64,000 bases of DNA from the NCBI GenBank assembly GCA_963665735.1, contig OY762444.1, positions 1,550,001-1,614,000 of the forward strand, written 5' to 3'. Positions 52,013 through 60,687 of the stretch are shown here, in pieces. Both the position numbers and the translations under genes were made by a program. The notes under the pieces were generated by a model. It was not told the DNA's origin, ran no database searches, and saw only the letters and a program-made list of their open reading frames with translations. This DNA is from CATOSK01 sp963665735. GTDB lineage: Bacteria > Chloroflexota > Dehalococcoidia > Lucifugimonadales > UBA3495. The number at the start of each line of letters is the position of its first letter. The stretch's first letter is position 1.

Positions 52013-52054
52013 CGTTTAATCTGACCACTTTCTTTTGGTAGGTTCGCCGGCTAT

Positions 52055-52136
52055 TATAATGGGTATGGCAGCTGGTGGACAGAGCGCCCCCGCCACTGCA
52101 ACTGACCCGCTTTATTCACCCTTTGACTATTGGTGA
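52055..52136 (+). other. TATAAT box followed by a 23-codon ORF
   Basis: TATAAT at 52055-52060 is followed 4 nt later by an ATG (52065) opening a 23-codon ORF (MAAGGQSAPATATDPLYSPF) that ends at 52136. It could be a leaderless small peptide gene or simply the promoter of the next operon. The rest of 52013-52280 shows nothing recognised. Confidence 0.3.
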
Positions 52137-52280
52137 TTCTGGCCCTTGACTTAACGAACCCGCGCCGGGACCACCCCGGCGTCGGCACCAACTGTCAAGG
52201 CTGACGACCCCAAGCACAACCAACCTGCAAATGGAACTCTTGAACGACGCACTTACTGGGTGGGGCTAGGGACCAGATGA

Positions 52281-53402
52281 GTGACGAATCCGCATTTTGC
52301 CAATTCATTGGAAAAGAAAGTGATTGCGAAGTCATACAGGAACTTCACCAAAGTTGAGCGATTTGGTGAAACTTTCTCAGACTACTTGGAGTCTGCCCAC
52401 AATTGCCCCTTAGTAGTTGAAGCGGACTCTGCGATAGCTCTGGGTAAATTGCCTGAAGACTCCGTTGACTTCGTGATGACCTCTCCGCCATATTGGGGCA
52501 AGCGAGAATACGAGAACGGAGGAATAGGTTTAGAGGACAATTGGGAGGATTACATCCAAGCTCTAGACCTTGTATTCGAAGAAGTTCACCGGATTGTAAA
52601 ACCTTCTGGATCCTTCTGGCTAAATGTAGGGGACCGCTATCTCAATAAATGTCTCGTTGGACTCCCTTGGCGGATCGCTCTCCACTTAACGGACCGTCAC
52701 GGGTGGATTCTCCGTAATAATGTCATTTGGAACAAGGTGAAGAGCGGTATGGATAGTTCAATGGATAGGCTAGGCAATACCCATGAACCTTTATTTCACT
52801 TTGTAAAACGTCCGACAGGATATTACTACGATGCTGATTCCATACGCTCTAAGCCCCGAGAGTCCAAAGTAGAGGACGGTAGGGTAGTAACAGCAACAGG
52901 TGTCAGCGGTGTGAAGTATCGTCGGCAAATCCAGTTATCAACTGCGCTGGACAGCGTAGAGAAAGACAAGGCTCTTCGCGCCCTTAGAGGAGTCCTAGAT
53001 GAAGTCAGATTAGGAGAACTTTCTGACTTCAGGATGGTAATTCGTGGCCAGCAAAGAGTTACCCATTCGGACAAGAAACGGGTGTCTGGACGGGCAAAGG
53101 AATTAGAGGAAAAAGGATTCTACTTCTTGAAGTACCATCCCAAAGGCAGCAAACCGTCAGATGTGTGGGACATCATACCTGAAGACTCACAAAATCGTAG
53201 CTTGCACTTTTCACCTTATCCCGAAGACCTATGTAAAATCCCGCTTCTGGCGACTTGCCCTCCAAATGGGATAGCCTTAGACCCATTCTGTGGAACCGGA
53301 ACTACCTTGAGGGTTGCATTTAGCTTAGGGCGGAAATCTGTAGGGATAGACAAGTCTCTCTTGCACTTAAGTCTTGACCGATACGGGTGCTGTGAAGTAT
53401 GA
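52281..53402 (+). CDS. Site-specific DNA methyltransferase, NotI-like system
   Basis: 373 residues. Catalytic SPPY (68-71, TSPPYWGKREY) marks an N4-cytosine or N6-adenine enzyme of the beta type, and the SAM motif DPFCGTGTTLRVAFSLG lies at about 338-354. The start is GTG at 52281 or later. It overlaps the restriction gene by 4 nt (ATGA). Codon use is clearly A+T-rich compared with the window, which suggests transfer of the pair as a unit. Confidence 0.9.
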   Translation: MTNPHFANSLEKKVIAKSYRNFTKVERFGETFSDYLESAHNCPLVVEADSAIALGKLPEDSVDFVMTSPPYWGKREYENGGIGLEDNWEDYIQALDLVFEEVHRIVKPSGSFWLNVGDRYLNKCLVGLPWRIALHLTDRHGWILRNNVIWNKVKSGMDSSMDRLGNTHEPLFHFVKRPTGYYYDADSIRSKPRESKVEDGRVVTATGVSGVKYRRQIQLSTALDSVEKDKALRALRGVLDEVRLGELSDFRMVIRGQQRVTHSDKKRVSGRAKELEEKGFYFLKYHPKGSKPSDVWDIIPEDSQNRSLHFSPYPEDLCKIPLLATCPPNGIALDPFCGTGTTLRVAFSLGRKSVGIDKSLLHLSLDRYGCCEV

Positions 53403-54247
53403 CCAAAGTGTTGGAGTTGTTTGGGTATTCTACAAACTCGACAACTTACGACTGGGAAAAGATCACTACTGAGCAACAGTGTCCGTACACAATGGGCAGT
53501 TGCTTTAAAGTCAGGAAAAGCTCTCCAGAAATTGCAATAGGGACTTGCTGTGTTAGCCATGGGAGGAACAGCGACCCCATCCTCATTTGTCCCGCCCGCC
53601 TTCTAGAACGAAACCAGGTGTTCTCAGATTGTATGCATCTGATGACAACACATGAACCTGGAAATGAGGTGCACCTCGTTTCCGAAGTAACGGTACCAGG
53701 CGGAAGCGTTGATTATTTCTTGGTATCAGCCCGGGACGGTAAAGTGAAGGATTTTGTGGGAATCGAATTTCAAACGTTGGATACTACTGGTACGGTTTGG
53801 CCAGAGAGACAAAGGACTCTAAGGGCACTTGGTGTTGAACCTAACGATGGTGACGAGCACTCCTCCAAAGGATACGGCATGAATTGGAAAATGACCGCCA
53901 AAACGATCCTAGTGCAACTACACCACAAGATACAAACCTTCGAAAATGTAAATCGCCGACTGGTTCTAGTCGTTCAAGATAGATTCCTTGATTACATGGA
54001 GAAGGAGTTCGACTTCAACCTGGTCAAGGAACAACCTGTCATCGGCGACTCGATGCATTTTCATGCATATGGCGTCAAATCGGCTGACGGCATTTACAGA
54101 CTTAGACTTGAAAGACGCTTGAGCACCGATGCCTCAGGAATTACCTCATGCCTTGGCCTGCAAGCAAATGCGAATGTTGAATTTGGTCAAATTCTTGCAA
54201 CGCTAGAATCAAGGCTGTCGAGCCAGACAGTTTTGATGCCCCTATGA
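53399..54247 (+). CDS. NotI-like restriction endonuclease
   Basis: 282 residues. The Cys-rich N-terminal pattern CPYTMGSCFKV, GTCCVSHG and LICPARLLERNQVF matches the metal-binding fold of NotI-type enzymes. The catalytic part is VDYFLVSARDGKVKDFVGIEFQTLDTTGT, a PD-(D/E)XK variant with Asp and Glu-x-Gln. NotI cuts GCGGCCGC; whether this enzyme does is unknown. ATGA overlap with the methyltransferase. Confidence 0.82.
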   Translation: MTKVLELFGYSTNSTTYDWEKITTEQQCPYTMGSCFKVRKSSPEIAIGTCCVSHGRNSDPILICPARLLERNQVFSDCMHLMTTHEPGNEVHLVSEVTVPGGSVDYFLVSARDGKVKDFVGIEFQTLDTTGTVWPERQRTLRALGVEPNDGDEHSSKGYGMNWKMTAKTILVQLHHKIQTFENVNRRLVLVVQDRFLDYMEKEFDFNLVKEQPVIGDSMHFHAYGVKSADGIYRLRLERRLSTDASGITSCLGLQANANVEFGQILATLESRLSSQTVLMPL

Positions 54248-54267
54248 CCTATAACCCCTCAACCCGG

Positions 54268-54687
54268 CTACACCGGCTTAAACACCAACCCCGGGTTTTC
54301 TTCGTCTATTTCGTCCAAGTCCAGAACCAACGCGATGCCCGTGGGGATGTTTTGCGGGTTGGCGGCGTCCACGCCGGAAATGCGCGCGCTGACCCGCGGC
54401 CCTTCCTCCAGCGTGACGATGCCGGAGCAGTAGGGGTTGTTGCGCCCGTAGCCCTTGGCCTCCAGGGACGCCGGAACCACCGATATGCAGGTAAACGCGC
54501 TCAACGTACCCCGCCCGCTCAGTTCCACCCATTCCATGTCGCTGCCGTGGGTTGCCGGGTCCACGGGCCGAGCCTCGGCGTACACCTGGCCCGTGCTTTG
54601 GCAGCGCACCCCCATGAATCGCCCTTCCTTCAGGTAGGCGTGGTAGGACGCGGCGTTGATAGGGCGGGGTTCGGTTTCGCTGGTCAT
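54268..54687 (-). CDS. DUF35/OB-fold protein with degenerate zinc ribbon
   Basis: 139 residues. The OB-fold core (VELSGRGTLSAFTCISVVPASLEAKGYGRNNPYCSGIVTLEEGPRVSARISG) is a thiolase-partner type. The usual zinc ribbon with four Cys is reduced to one (GVRCQSTGQVYAEARPV), so zinc binding is lost. It lies 11 nt after the thiolase gene, as in many acyl-CoA thiolase/DUF35 pairs. Confidence 0.85.
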   Translation of the reverse strand: MTSETEPRPINAASYHAYLKEGRFMGVRCQSTGQVYAEARPVDPATHGSDMEWVELSGRGTLSAFTCISVVPASLEAKGYGRNNPYCSGIVTLEEGPRVSARISGVDAANPQNIPTGIALVLDLDEIDEENPGLVFKPV

Positions 54688-54698
54688 ATCCGTCCCTC

Positions 54699-55973
54699 CT
54701 AACCCTTCCGCAGGATGTTGACGACGCAGGTGCCGCCAGTGCCGCCGACGTTGTGGGTCAACCCGACTTCCAGGTCGGCGCTGGGCAACTGACGCTGGCC
54801 GGCCTCGCCCCGCAGTTGGTGGAAAACTTCAATGACCTGGGCCACGCCTGACGCCCCTACCGGGTGGCCCTTGGACTTCAACCCGCCGGAGGTGTTGATG
54901 GGCCGGTCGCCGTCCAAGGCGGTGCGCCCTTCGTCAACGGCGTGGGGGCCTTCGCCGGGCGCGAAGAAACCCAGGTCTTCGGTGGCGATAATCTCGGCAA
55001 TGGTAAAGCAGTCGTGGACTTCGGCAACGTCAATGTCCTGGGGGCCAACGCCGGCCATCTGGTACGCTTGGGCTGATGCGTGCCGGGCCGCCGAGAGCGA
55101 CGTAAGCTCTTCGGCGCCGTGAAGCGGCCGTCCGGTGGCCTGGCCGGTGCCGGCGATGTCCACCCGCCGGTCGGTGAAATTATTGGCGATTTCGGTGGCC
55201 GCCAGCAGCACGCAGGCCCCGCCGTCGGTGATGGGCGCGCAGTCGAAAAGACGCAGCGGCCAGGCAATCCAGGGGTTGGAACGGGCATCGTTGAGGAAGT
55301 CCATTTCGTCTTGCCAATCGGGAAGGGGCTGCCCCTGCTGCTCAGCCCGGGCGATACGCCGGTCCATCAACGCCCGGATGCTGGTGTTGAACTGGGCCTT
55401 GGGATTGAGGGCGCCGTTGTTGTGGTTCTTGATGCCCACTTTCAGCAGGTGGCTGAGACTGGTTTCGTAGCGGTCCATGTGGGCCTTGGCCAGCGCGCCG
55501 TAAATGCCGGGGAAGGTCAGGCCGGCGGGAACTTCGTACAGCCCATCGGCGGCGGAGGCCAGCACGTCGGTTACGCCCTCGGTGGGTAGGCCGGTCATTT
55601 TTTCAACGCCCCCCACCAGCACCAGGTCATACATCCCGGAAGCGATGGCCATAATGCCTTCCCGCAGGGCGCTGCCGCTGCTGGCGCAGGCGTTTTCGAT
55701 GCGGGTCAACGGCGTGGGGGTCATACCCAGCCAGTCGGCGATGATGGGCGCGGTATGGCCTTGGCTCTCGAAAAGGTCGGAAGAGTAGTTGCCGATGTAA
55801 CCGGCCTCAATGTCCTCTACGTCAACGCCCTGGTCAAGATGGGTCATCATATCCTGGAAAGCCTCGACGAAGAGGTCGCGGGTGGTCTTGTCGGCGAAGG
55901 CCCCGAACTGGGACATACCCGCCCCGACAATGGAAACCGGCCGGCCCAGCCGGCGGGTCTTGGTGGTGGTCAT
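54699..55973 (-). CDS. Thiolase family protein (SCP-x-like)
   Basis: 424 residues. Catalytic Cys is in ENACASSGSALREGIMA (about 90), the His in NTSGGLKSKGHPVGASGVAQVIEV (about 374) and the Cys in LTHNVGGTGGTCVVNIL. This form lacks the usual C-x-G base spacing of degradative thiolases and resembles non-decarboxylating SCP2-like enzymes. It acts with its DUF35 partner, possibly in fatty acid or steroid/lipid degradation. Confidence 0.92.
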   Translation of the reverse strand: MTTTKTRRLGRPVSIVGAGMSQFGAFADKTTRDLFVEAFQDMMTHLDQGVDVEDIEAGYIGNYSSDLFESQGHTAPIIADWLGMTPTPLTRIENACASSGSALREGIMAIASGMYDLVLVGGVEKMTGLPTEGVTDVLASAADGLYEVPAGLTFPGIYGALAKAHMDRYETSLSHLLKVGIKNHNNGALNPKAQFNTSIRALMDRRIARAEQQGQPLPDWQDEMDFLNDARSNPWIAWPLRLFDCAPITDGGACVLLAATEIANNFTDRRVDIAGTGQATGRPLHGAEELTSLSAARHASAQAYQMAGVGPQDIDVAEVHDCFTIAEIIATEDLGFFAPGEGPHAVDEGRTALDGDRPINTSGGLKSKGHPVGASGVAQVIEVFHQLRGEAGQRQLPSADLEVGLTHNVGGTGGTCVVNILRKG

Positions 55974-56045
55974 GGCTGCTGCTCCTTAACTTTCCCTGTC
56001 AAGAGGGAAGGGACTGGATTTCCGATTCGGAGGGATTGACAAGTT

Positions 56046-56423
56046 TTAGTCCTGGGATTCGGGAGACCGGGGCAAAAAGATACTGACTTTCTCGAGAAAC
56101 CGCTCTACATCGCGAATCCCAGCCTGGATGTAGCGGCGGCTGTAAATGTCTTCGTAGAAGTTGACGTGCAAGTCACTGGCGACGGCAAACAACCTTCGCA
56201 GCTCGCCGTCGTCGGTTTCTTCCGTCAAGGTATCCACGTGCTGGTAAAGCAGCCGATGACCGGAGTGGGGCCAACCCCGTTCTTCGGCGACGGCTTTCAC
56301 CATTTGCGACGCCGCGCCCCAAGCCTTTTCCGAGGCTTGGGGCAAGTCACTATCCAGCTCCCGGTAGGCGTTGTTAAGGTAGTTCCAACTTTGGTCGTGA
56401 TATTTTTGCGCCTGCTCCAACAT
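56046..56423 (-). CDS. HEPN-like protein, PaREP1-type, paralogue
   Basis: 125 residues. LEQAQKYHDQSWNYLNNAYREL, then QASEKAWGAASQMVKAVAEERGWPHSGH and H-x-N-F-Y-x-D (HVNFYEDIYS). It shares these blocks and the length with 4117-4494. No partner nucleotidyltransferase is adjacent. Confidence 0.72.
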   Translation of the reverse strand: MLEQAQKYHDQSWNYLNNAYRELDSDLPQASEKAWGAASQMVKAVAEERGWPHSGHRLLYQHVDTLTEETDDGELRRLFAVASDLHVNFYEDIYSRRYIQAGIRDVERFLEKVSIFLPRSPESQD

Positions 56424-56563
56424 TGACTCGCCTCTTGCGGTGGTCTCCGGTTACCCAAACCGGGGGGTTCGGAGTTACCGTAGTCATTGTTCCTCTGCGA
56501 GTCACCCCCACCCTAAGCCTCCCCCGTCGAGGGGGAAGGGGATTGGCAACTCTAGGTTGGCAA

Positions 56564-57913
56564 TTATACCGGAGGATGGAGTTGTACGTTCAGCGCTTTT
56601 TCGCACCAGGCCGCCGCCGCCAACAACCCGGATTCGTGCAGGTAAGCGCCAGCCAACTGAATGCCCAGCGGCAGCCCCGACTCGGCCAAACCGGAGGGCA
56701 GCGTGATGGTGGGCAGGCCGCAGGAGGTCCAAGGCCCCTGAAACATGGGGTTGCCGGTGTTGGTGCGGTCGGGCTGGGCCGGCCGAGGCGTGGAAGGCGT
56801 CAACAAAACGTCCGCCTGCTGCGCCAGCAGCCGCATATCGGTAACGAACTGCCGCCGCCGTTCCTTGGCCCGGGAATAGGTCACGGCGTCAATTTCCAGG
56901 CCGCGGCGAATCATGTCCCGCAGCTTGGGCTGGTAGTCCTCGGCCTGCCGTTCATACAAGGGCTGGTGGAAAGACGCCCCTTCCACCGCCATGATTATCT
57001 GCTGGTCGTCAATGGCCGTGTCCATGCTGTCGGGCAGGGACAGTTCCCGCACCGTCGCCCCGGCGTCGGCCAACCGGCTTACGATAGCGTCGGTGTGCGC
57101 GGTGGTTTCGGCGTCGGAGTTGTCGTAGAAGAACCTCCGCAGCACCCCGATGCGGGGCGGCCTGGGGTCATCCACCCCGGCCAGGTAATCCGGCACGGGT
57201 TCCGTGCGGGCTACCATGTCGGCGGCGTCCGGCCCGGCCATGACTTGCAGCAGCAGGGCGGCGTCGGCCACCGAGCGGGTCATCCAGCCCATCGTGTCCA
57301 GAGTCCAACTGACGGGAATCACCCCGTAGCGGCTGACCCGGCCAAAGCTGGGCTTGAACCCCACCACGCCGTTGTAAGAAGCCGGCCGCAGCACCGAGCC
57401 GACGGTCTGGGAACCCAGGGCCGCGGGACACATCCGGGCCGCCACTGACACGGCGGAGCCGCTGCTGGAACCCCCGGGGGTGCAGGCGGCGTTCCAGGGG
57501 TTGACGGTGGGCGACGGGTCCATGCAGGCAAATTCCGTGGTGACGGTCTTGCCCAGGATGATTGCTCCGGCGTCTTTGAGCAGCCGGACGGTGGTGGCGT
57601 CGTACTCCGGCACAAAATCGGCGTAAACCCGGGAGCAAGCCGTGGTGGGAATGCCCTGGGTATAGTAGATGTCTTTCAGGCCGACGGGGACGCCGTGGAG
57701 CTGGCCAAGGCTCTCGCCCCGGTTGACCGCCGCTTCCTTGGCCGCGGCGTCGGTCAGCACGGCCTCCCGGTCCAGATAGACCCAGGCTTGCAGGGACGGC
57801 TCCAGGGACTCGATGCGGGCCAAGACCGACTCGGCCAGTTCCACCGGGGACAAGCTGCCATCGGCAACGGCCTGCGCCGCCTGGCGCGCCGAAAGTTCAT
57901 AAGGCTGGGGCAT
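56564..57913 (-). CDS. Amidase signature enzyme (GatA-like)
   Basis: 449 residues. Lys in GLKDIYYTQGIPTT (about 79), the Gly/Ser loop GGSSSGSAVSVAARM (about 148-162) and the nucleophile Ser in SQTVGSVLRPASYNG (about 172-186), where the family usually reads DTGGSIR: here QTVGSVL. The Ser-cisSer-Lys triad is complete. The C-terminal part is normal for free amidases. Substrate unknown. Confidence 0.9.
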   Translation of the reverse strand: MPQPYELSARQAAQAVADGSLSPVELAESVLARIESLEPSLQAWVYLDREAVLTDAAAKEAAVNRGESLGQLHGVPVGLKDIYYTQGIPTTACSRVYADFVPEYDATTVRLLKDAGAIILGKTVTTEFACMDPSPTVNPWNAACTPGGSSSGSAVSVAARMCPAALGSQTVGSVLRPASYNGVVGFKPSFGRVSRYGVIPVSWTLDTMGWMTRSVADAALLLQVMAGPDAADMVARTEPVPDYLAGVDDPRPPRIGVLRRFFYDNSDAETTAHTDAIVSRLADAGATVRELSLPDSMDTAIDDQQIIMAVEGASFHQPLYERQAEDYQPKLRDMIRRGLEIDAVTYSRAKERRRQFVTDMRLLAQQADVLLTPSTPRPAQPDRTNTGNPMFQGPWTSCGLPTITLPSGLAESGLPLGIQLAGAYLHESGLLAAAAWCEKALNVQLHPPV

Positions 57914-57952
57914 GGGAATCGCTCCTGTGGGGATTACTTGTGGTTGAGATAT

Positions 57953-57958
57953 GCTATT
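57953..57958 (+). promoter_or_regulatory. -10-like box between divergent genes
   Basis: TATTAT preceded by TGC, about 30 nt before the coiled-coil gene start at 57989. Confidence 0.4.
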
Positions 57959-57988
57959 ATACCCCCACTAAGCAACTTGGGGGTTAGG

Positions 57989-58801
57989 ATGACCACCACC
58001 GACGATGCGGACCTAAGGCGCACTTTGGGCTACCTGGAAGGCCGGATGGATGAACAGACTGCCTTGTTGAAGCAGATTGTCAACCAGATGGAGCAGATGA
58101 ATGCCCGGATGGACCGGAACGAGGCCCGGGTCGACGAGAAGTTCGACCAAGTAAACCAGCGGATTGACCAAACCAACCAGCGCATTGACCAGGCAATTGA
58201 CCAAATCCAACAGGTCAACAACCGCATCGACGAGAAGTTTGACCAGGTAAACGAGCGGATTGACCAGACCAACGCCCAAATCCAACAGGTCAACAACCGC
58301 ATCGACGAGAAGTTCGACCAGGTGAACCAGCGGATTGACGAAACCAACGCCCAAATCCACCGGGTCAACGACCGAATCGACGAGAAGTTTGACCAGGTAA
58401 ACCAGCGCATTGACGAAACCAACACCCAAATCCAACAGGTCAACAACCGCATCGACGAGAAATTCGACCAGGTAAACCAGCGCATTGACGAAACCAACAC
58501 CCAAATCCAACAGGTCAACAACCGGATTGACGAGAAGTTTGACCAGACCAACACCCAAATCCAACAGGTCAACAACCGGATTGACGAGAAGTTTGACCAG
58601 ACCAACGAGCGCATTAACCAAAACAGCGAACGCATTGACCAGGTAATTGACCAAATCCAACGGGTCAACAACCGCATCGACGAGAAATTCGACCAAGCAC
58701 ACGGCCGAATTGACCGGCTGTACATGACGGCGTTGGGCGTAGGAGGTGGCATCGTTGCCGGGCTTATCGGCGTGGTAGTAACGCTGATACTGACAGGTTA
58801 G
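57989..58801 (+). CDS. Long coiled-coil protein with C-terminal TM anchor
   Basis: 270 residues. Residues 1-35 are a helical head; then nine blocks of the type NNRIDEKFDQVNQRIDETN (18 or 25 residues, 11 + 7 or 11 + 14, so mixed hendecad and heptad phasing) run to about residue 240; a TM segment (GVGGGIVAGLIGVVVTLIL) ends the protein. The blocks are near-identical at DNA level (58110-58690). Structural role at the membrane is likely; function unknown. Confidence 0.78.
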   Translation: MTTTDDADLRRTLGYLEGRMDEQTALLKQIVNQMEQMNARMDRNEARVDEKFDQVNQRIDQTNQRIDQAIDQIQQVNNRIDEKFDQVNERIDQTNAQIQQVNNRIDEKFDQVNQRIDETNAQIHRVNDRIDEKFDQVNQRIDETNTQIQQVNNRIDEKFDQVNQRIDETNTQIQQVNNRIDEKFDQTNTQIQQVNNRIDEKFDQTNERINQNSERIDQVIDQIQRVNNRIDEKFDQAHGRIDRLYMTALGVGGGIVAGLIGVVVTLILTG

Positions 58802-58905
58802 GACGCGGCGCGTCCGGGGTTGGAACGTCAGGGGCGGAAGCAACCTGCTGTCGGGCTTGGCGCCCTTTCCATGCCGAGGGATGGGCATTTCCCCATTGGA
58901 TTAAG

Positions 58906-59289
58906 TCAGAACTCAATCCCGCCCAATTCCTCTATCAGCACGTCGCCCCCGGCCCGCACTTCCACCGTAAGTCGGCTGTCTCGCAACAAACTCATGCCCA
59001 AGAGAGGCGTTCCTTCCGCCTCCAAAACTTGGATAGTGCGGAGTTTGTCGTGCCAGAGAACCTGTCCGGTCCACGTATTCCACTGTTCCTGAATACCACC
59101 AGCCAAGATTACGTCTCCACGCTCTCTGAATGCCAACCCCAAGGAACGAATAACTTCCGGAGGCAACGTCAAGAAGCCGTCAAACCCGGTGTCTACAATT
59201 ACAGGTACGGGTTGAAACCGTCCGTCTCTTCCCCTGATTTGCAGGGACACCAAGGCTTCCAATTGGGAATTGACGTGGCCCCGAATCAT
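58906..59289 (-). CDS. Retropepsin-like aspartic protease, copy 1
   Basis: 127 residues: MIRGHVNSQLEALVSLQIRGRDGRFQPV, the aspartic motif VDTGFDGFLTLP at about 38-49, and the C-terminal flap region EAEGTPLLGMSLLRDSRLTV. One DTG per chain suggests a dimer as in clan AA proteases. Its ATG overlaps the stop of the upstream gene (ATGA). A second copy of the pair lies directly upstream. Confidence 0.85.
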   Translation of the reverse strand: MIRGHVNSQLEALVSLQIRGRDGRFQPVPVIVDTGFDGFLTLPPEVIRSLGLAFRERGDVILAGGIQEQWNTWTGQVLWHDKLRTIQVLEAEGTPLLGMSLLRDSRLTVEVRAGGDVLIEELGGIEF

Positions 59290-59564
59290 TGACCGGGGAA
59301 CCGGATACTGGAACCGCCCCAACCGATATGGAAGGCCGTATCAGGGCCGACCCTGGTCAGAAACCCTACGGCGTTGGGCCGCCGAGCCCTTAGTCTATCC
59401 CCCACAACCAAGGAATCCTCGCCAATTTCGTAGTCGCCGCTCTCAACGTCAATGACGATGAACTTCCCAATTTCCTGGGGTTCCACCAAGTGTTTAATCT
59501 GCTCGTCGTAGATTTTGTCGGCCAAGTCGCCGATTTCGTCGTTGGTGTATTTCTTGGAGGTCAT
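59286..59564 (-). CDS. Partner protein of the aspartic protease, copy 1
   Basis: 92 residues: TSKKYTNDEIGDLADKIYDEQIKHLVEP, GKFIVIDVESGDYEIGEDSLVVGDRLRAR and FLTRVGPDTAFHIG. Similar to small proteins seen beside AF_0612-type proteases. Function unknown; likely partner or inhibitor. ATG at 59564 follows AAAGGATG. Confidence 0.8.
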   Translation of the reverse strand: MTSKKYTNDEIGDLADKIYDEQIKHLVEPQEIGKFIVIDVESGDYEIGEDSLVVGDRLRARRPNAVGFLTRVGPDTAFHIGWGGSSIRFPGQ

Positions 59565-59673
59565 AACAACATCCTTTACCGTGAGCGTTCTCCCTTCATT
59601 CTGGCCGTGGGTAGGACAGGAGTGCAATTTCCCCACCCATGCCTGGAAATCCTCACCGTTTCCCCCGGTTAGG

Positions 59674-60057
59674 TTAAGGCTCAATCCCGTCCAATTCCTC
59701 TATCAGCACGTCGCCACCGGCCCGGACTTGCACCGCAAGCCGGCTGTCTTGTAACAAACTCATGCCCAGCAAAGGCGTTCCTTCCGCCTCCAAAATTCGG
59801 ACGGTGCGGGGATTGTCGTGCCAGAGGACTTGCCCAATCCAAGTATTCCACCGTCGCCGCACACCGCCGGCCAAGACCACGTTGGTCTGCGCTCTCGGTT
59901 CCAATCTCAAACGACGAATCACCTCTGAGGGCAGGGTCAAGCACCCAAGAAATCCGGTGTCCAAGACCGCTGTTACGGATTGAAACTGCCCGTCTCTCCC
60001 CATTATGGCGATGTCAACGGATGCTTCCAGGCGGCGATTTACTCTACCCGTGATCAT
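59674..60057 (-). CDS. Retropepsin-like aspartic protease, copy 2
   Basis: 127 residues, the same length as copy 1. MITGRVNRRLEASVDIAIMGRDGQ, LDTGFLGCLTLP, NTWIGQVLWHD and EGTPLLGMSLLQDSRLAVQV. Clearly a duplicate with about two thirds identity to copy 1. ATG at 60057 overlaps the stop of its upstream partner by 14 nt. Confidence 0.85.
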   Translation of the reverse strand: MITGRVNRRLEASVDIAIMGRDGQFQSVTAVLDTGFLGCLTLPSEVIRRLRLEPRAQTNVVLAGGVRRRWNTWIGQVLWHDNPRTVRILEAEGTPLLGMSLLQDSRLAVQVRAGGDVLIEELDGIEP

Positions 60058-60319
60058 TGATTCGGAAGCTGCTCCCGCCGATTGAAAATGCGGCTTCATA
60101 GCCTACCCTGCTCAGAAACGCGACGGCATCGGGCCGACGGGCTTTTAGACGATCCTCTACGGCCAAGGAATCCTCGCCAATTTCGTAGTCGCCGCTTTCA
60201 ACGTCAATGACGATGAACTTCCCAATTTCCTGGGGTTCCACCAAGTGCTTAATCTGCTCTTCGTAGATTTTGTCCGCCAAGTCGCCGATTTCGTCGCCGG
60301 TGTATTTCTTGGAAGTCAT
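60044..60319 (-). CDS. Partner protein, copy 2
   Basis: 91 residues, nearly identical to copy 1 over the first 60 (TSKKYTGDEIGDLADKIYEEQ, IDVESGDYEIGEDSLAV), diverged at the end. The order partner-protease is repeated twice in tandem. Confidence 0.8.
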   Translation of the reverse strand: MTSKKYTGDEIGDLADKIYEEQIKHLVEPQEIGKFIVIDVESGDYEIGEDSLAVEDRLKARRPDAVAFLSRVGYEAAFSIGGSSFRINDHG

Positions 60320-60400
60320 AACAACATCCTTCACGTGGAATTTCCCGCCGGCCCTATTCCTGCCCGACACCTGAACCGGCGGCCTTCGCGTGTGCCAGGT

Positions 60401-60640
60401 TCAGGCTTTGGTTTTCCCATGTATCGTCCGGTACTTGACTGCCTCGACATATTCCACCGGCAGCAGTTCGTCCAGGTTCACCCGACGGGAAGCGTCAAGA
60501 ATTTCAATGCCCACTATCCGGTCATCCGCGCCCAAGTCTAGCGCTACATCATCAGAGACCCGGCGGTTGTTGATTTCGCTGGTTTGGTCATCCAACAGGA
60601 AGTAAAGCAGGTCTGTTTTCGGTTCGTATGTAATCCGCAT
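60401..60640 (-). CDS. DUF2283 domain protein
   Basis: 79 residues: MRITYEPKTDLLYFLLDD, RVSDDVALDLGADDRIVGIEILDASRRVN. Classic DUF2283, often in toxin-antitoxin or defence contexts; function unproven. First gene of the retropepsin cluster on this strand. Confidence 0.9.
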   Translation of the reverse strand: MRITYEPKTDLLYFLLDDQTSEINNRRVSDDVALDLGADDRIVGIEILDASRRVNLDELLPVEYVEAVKYRTIHGKTKA

Positions 60641-60687
60641 ACTTCACTCCCGCGTTCCACCTATCCATGCGCCGGGCGTTCTTCCCC

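Noticed and set aside
58110..58690. CRISPR-like periodicity
   Set aside because: The period follows coding blocks of a coiled-coil protein in a single frame.
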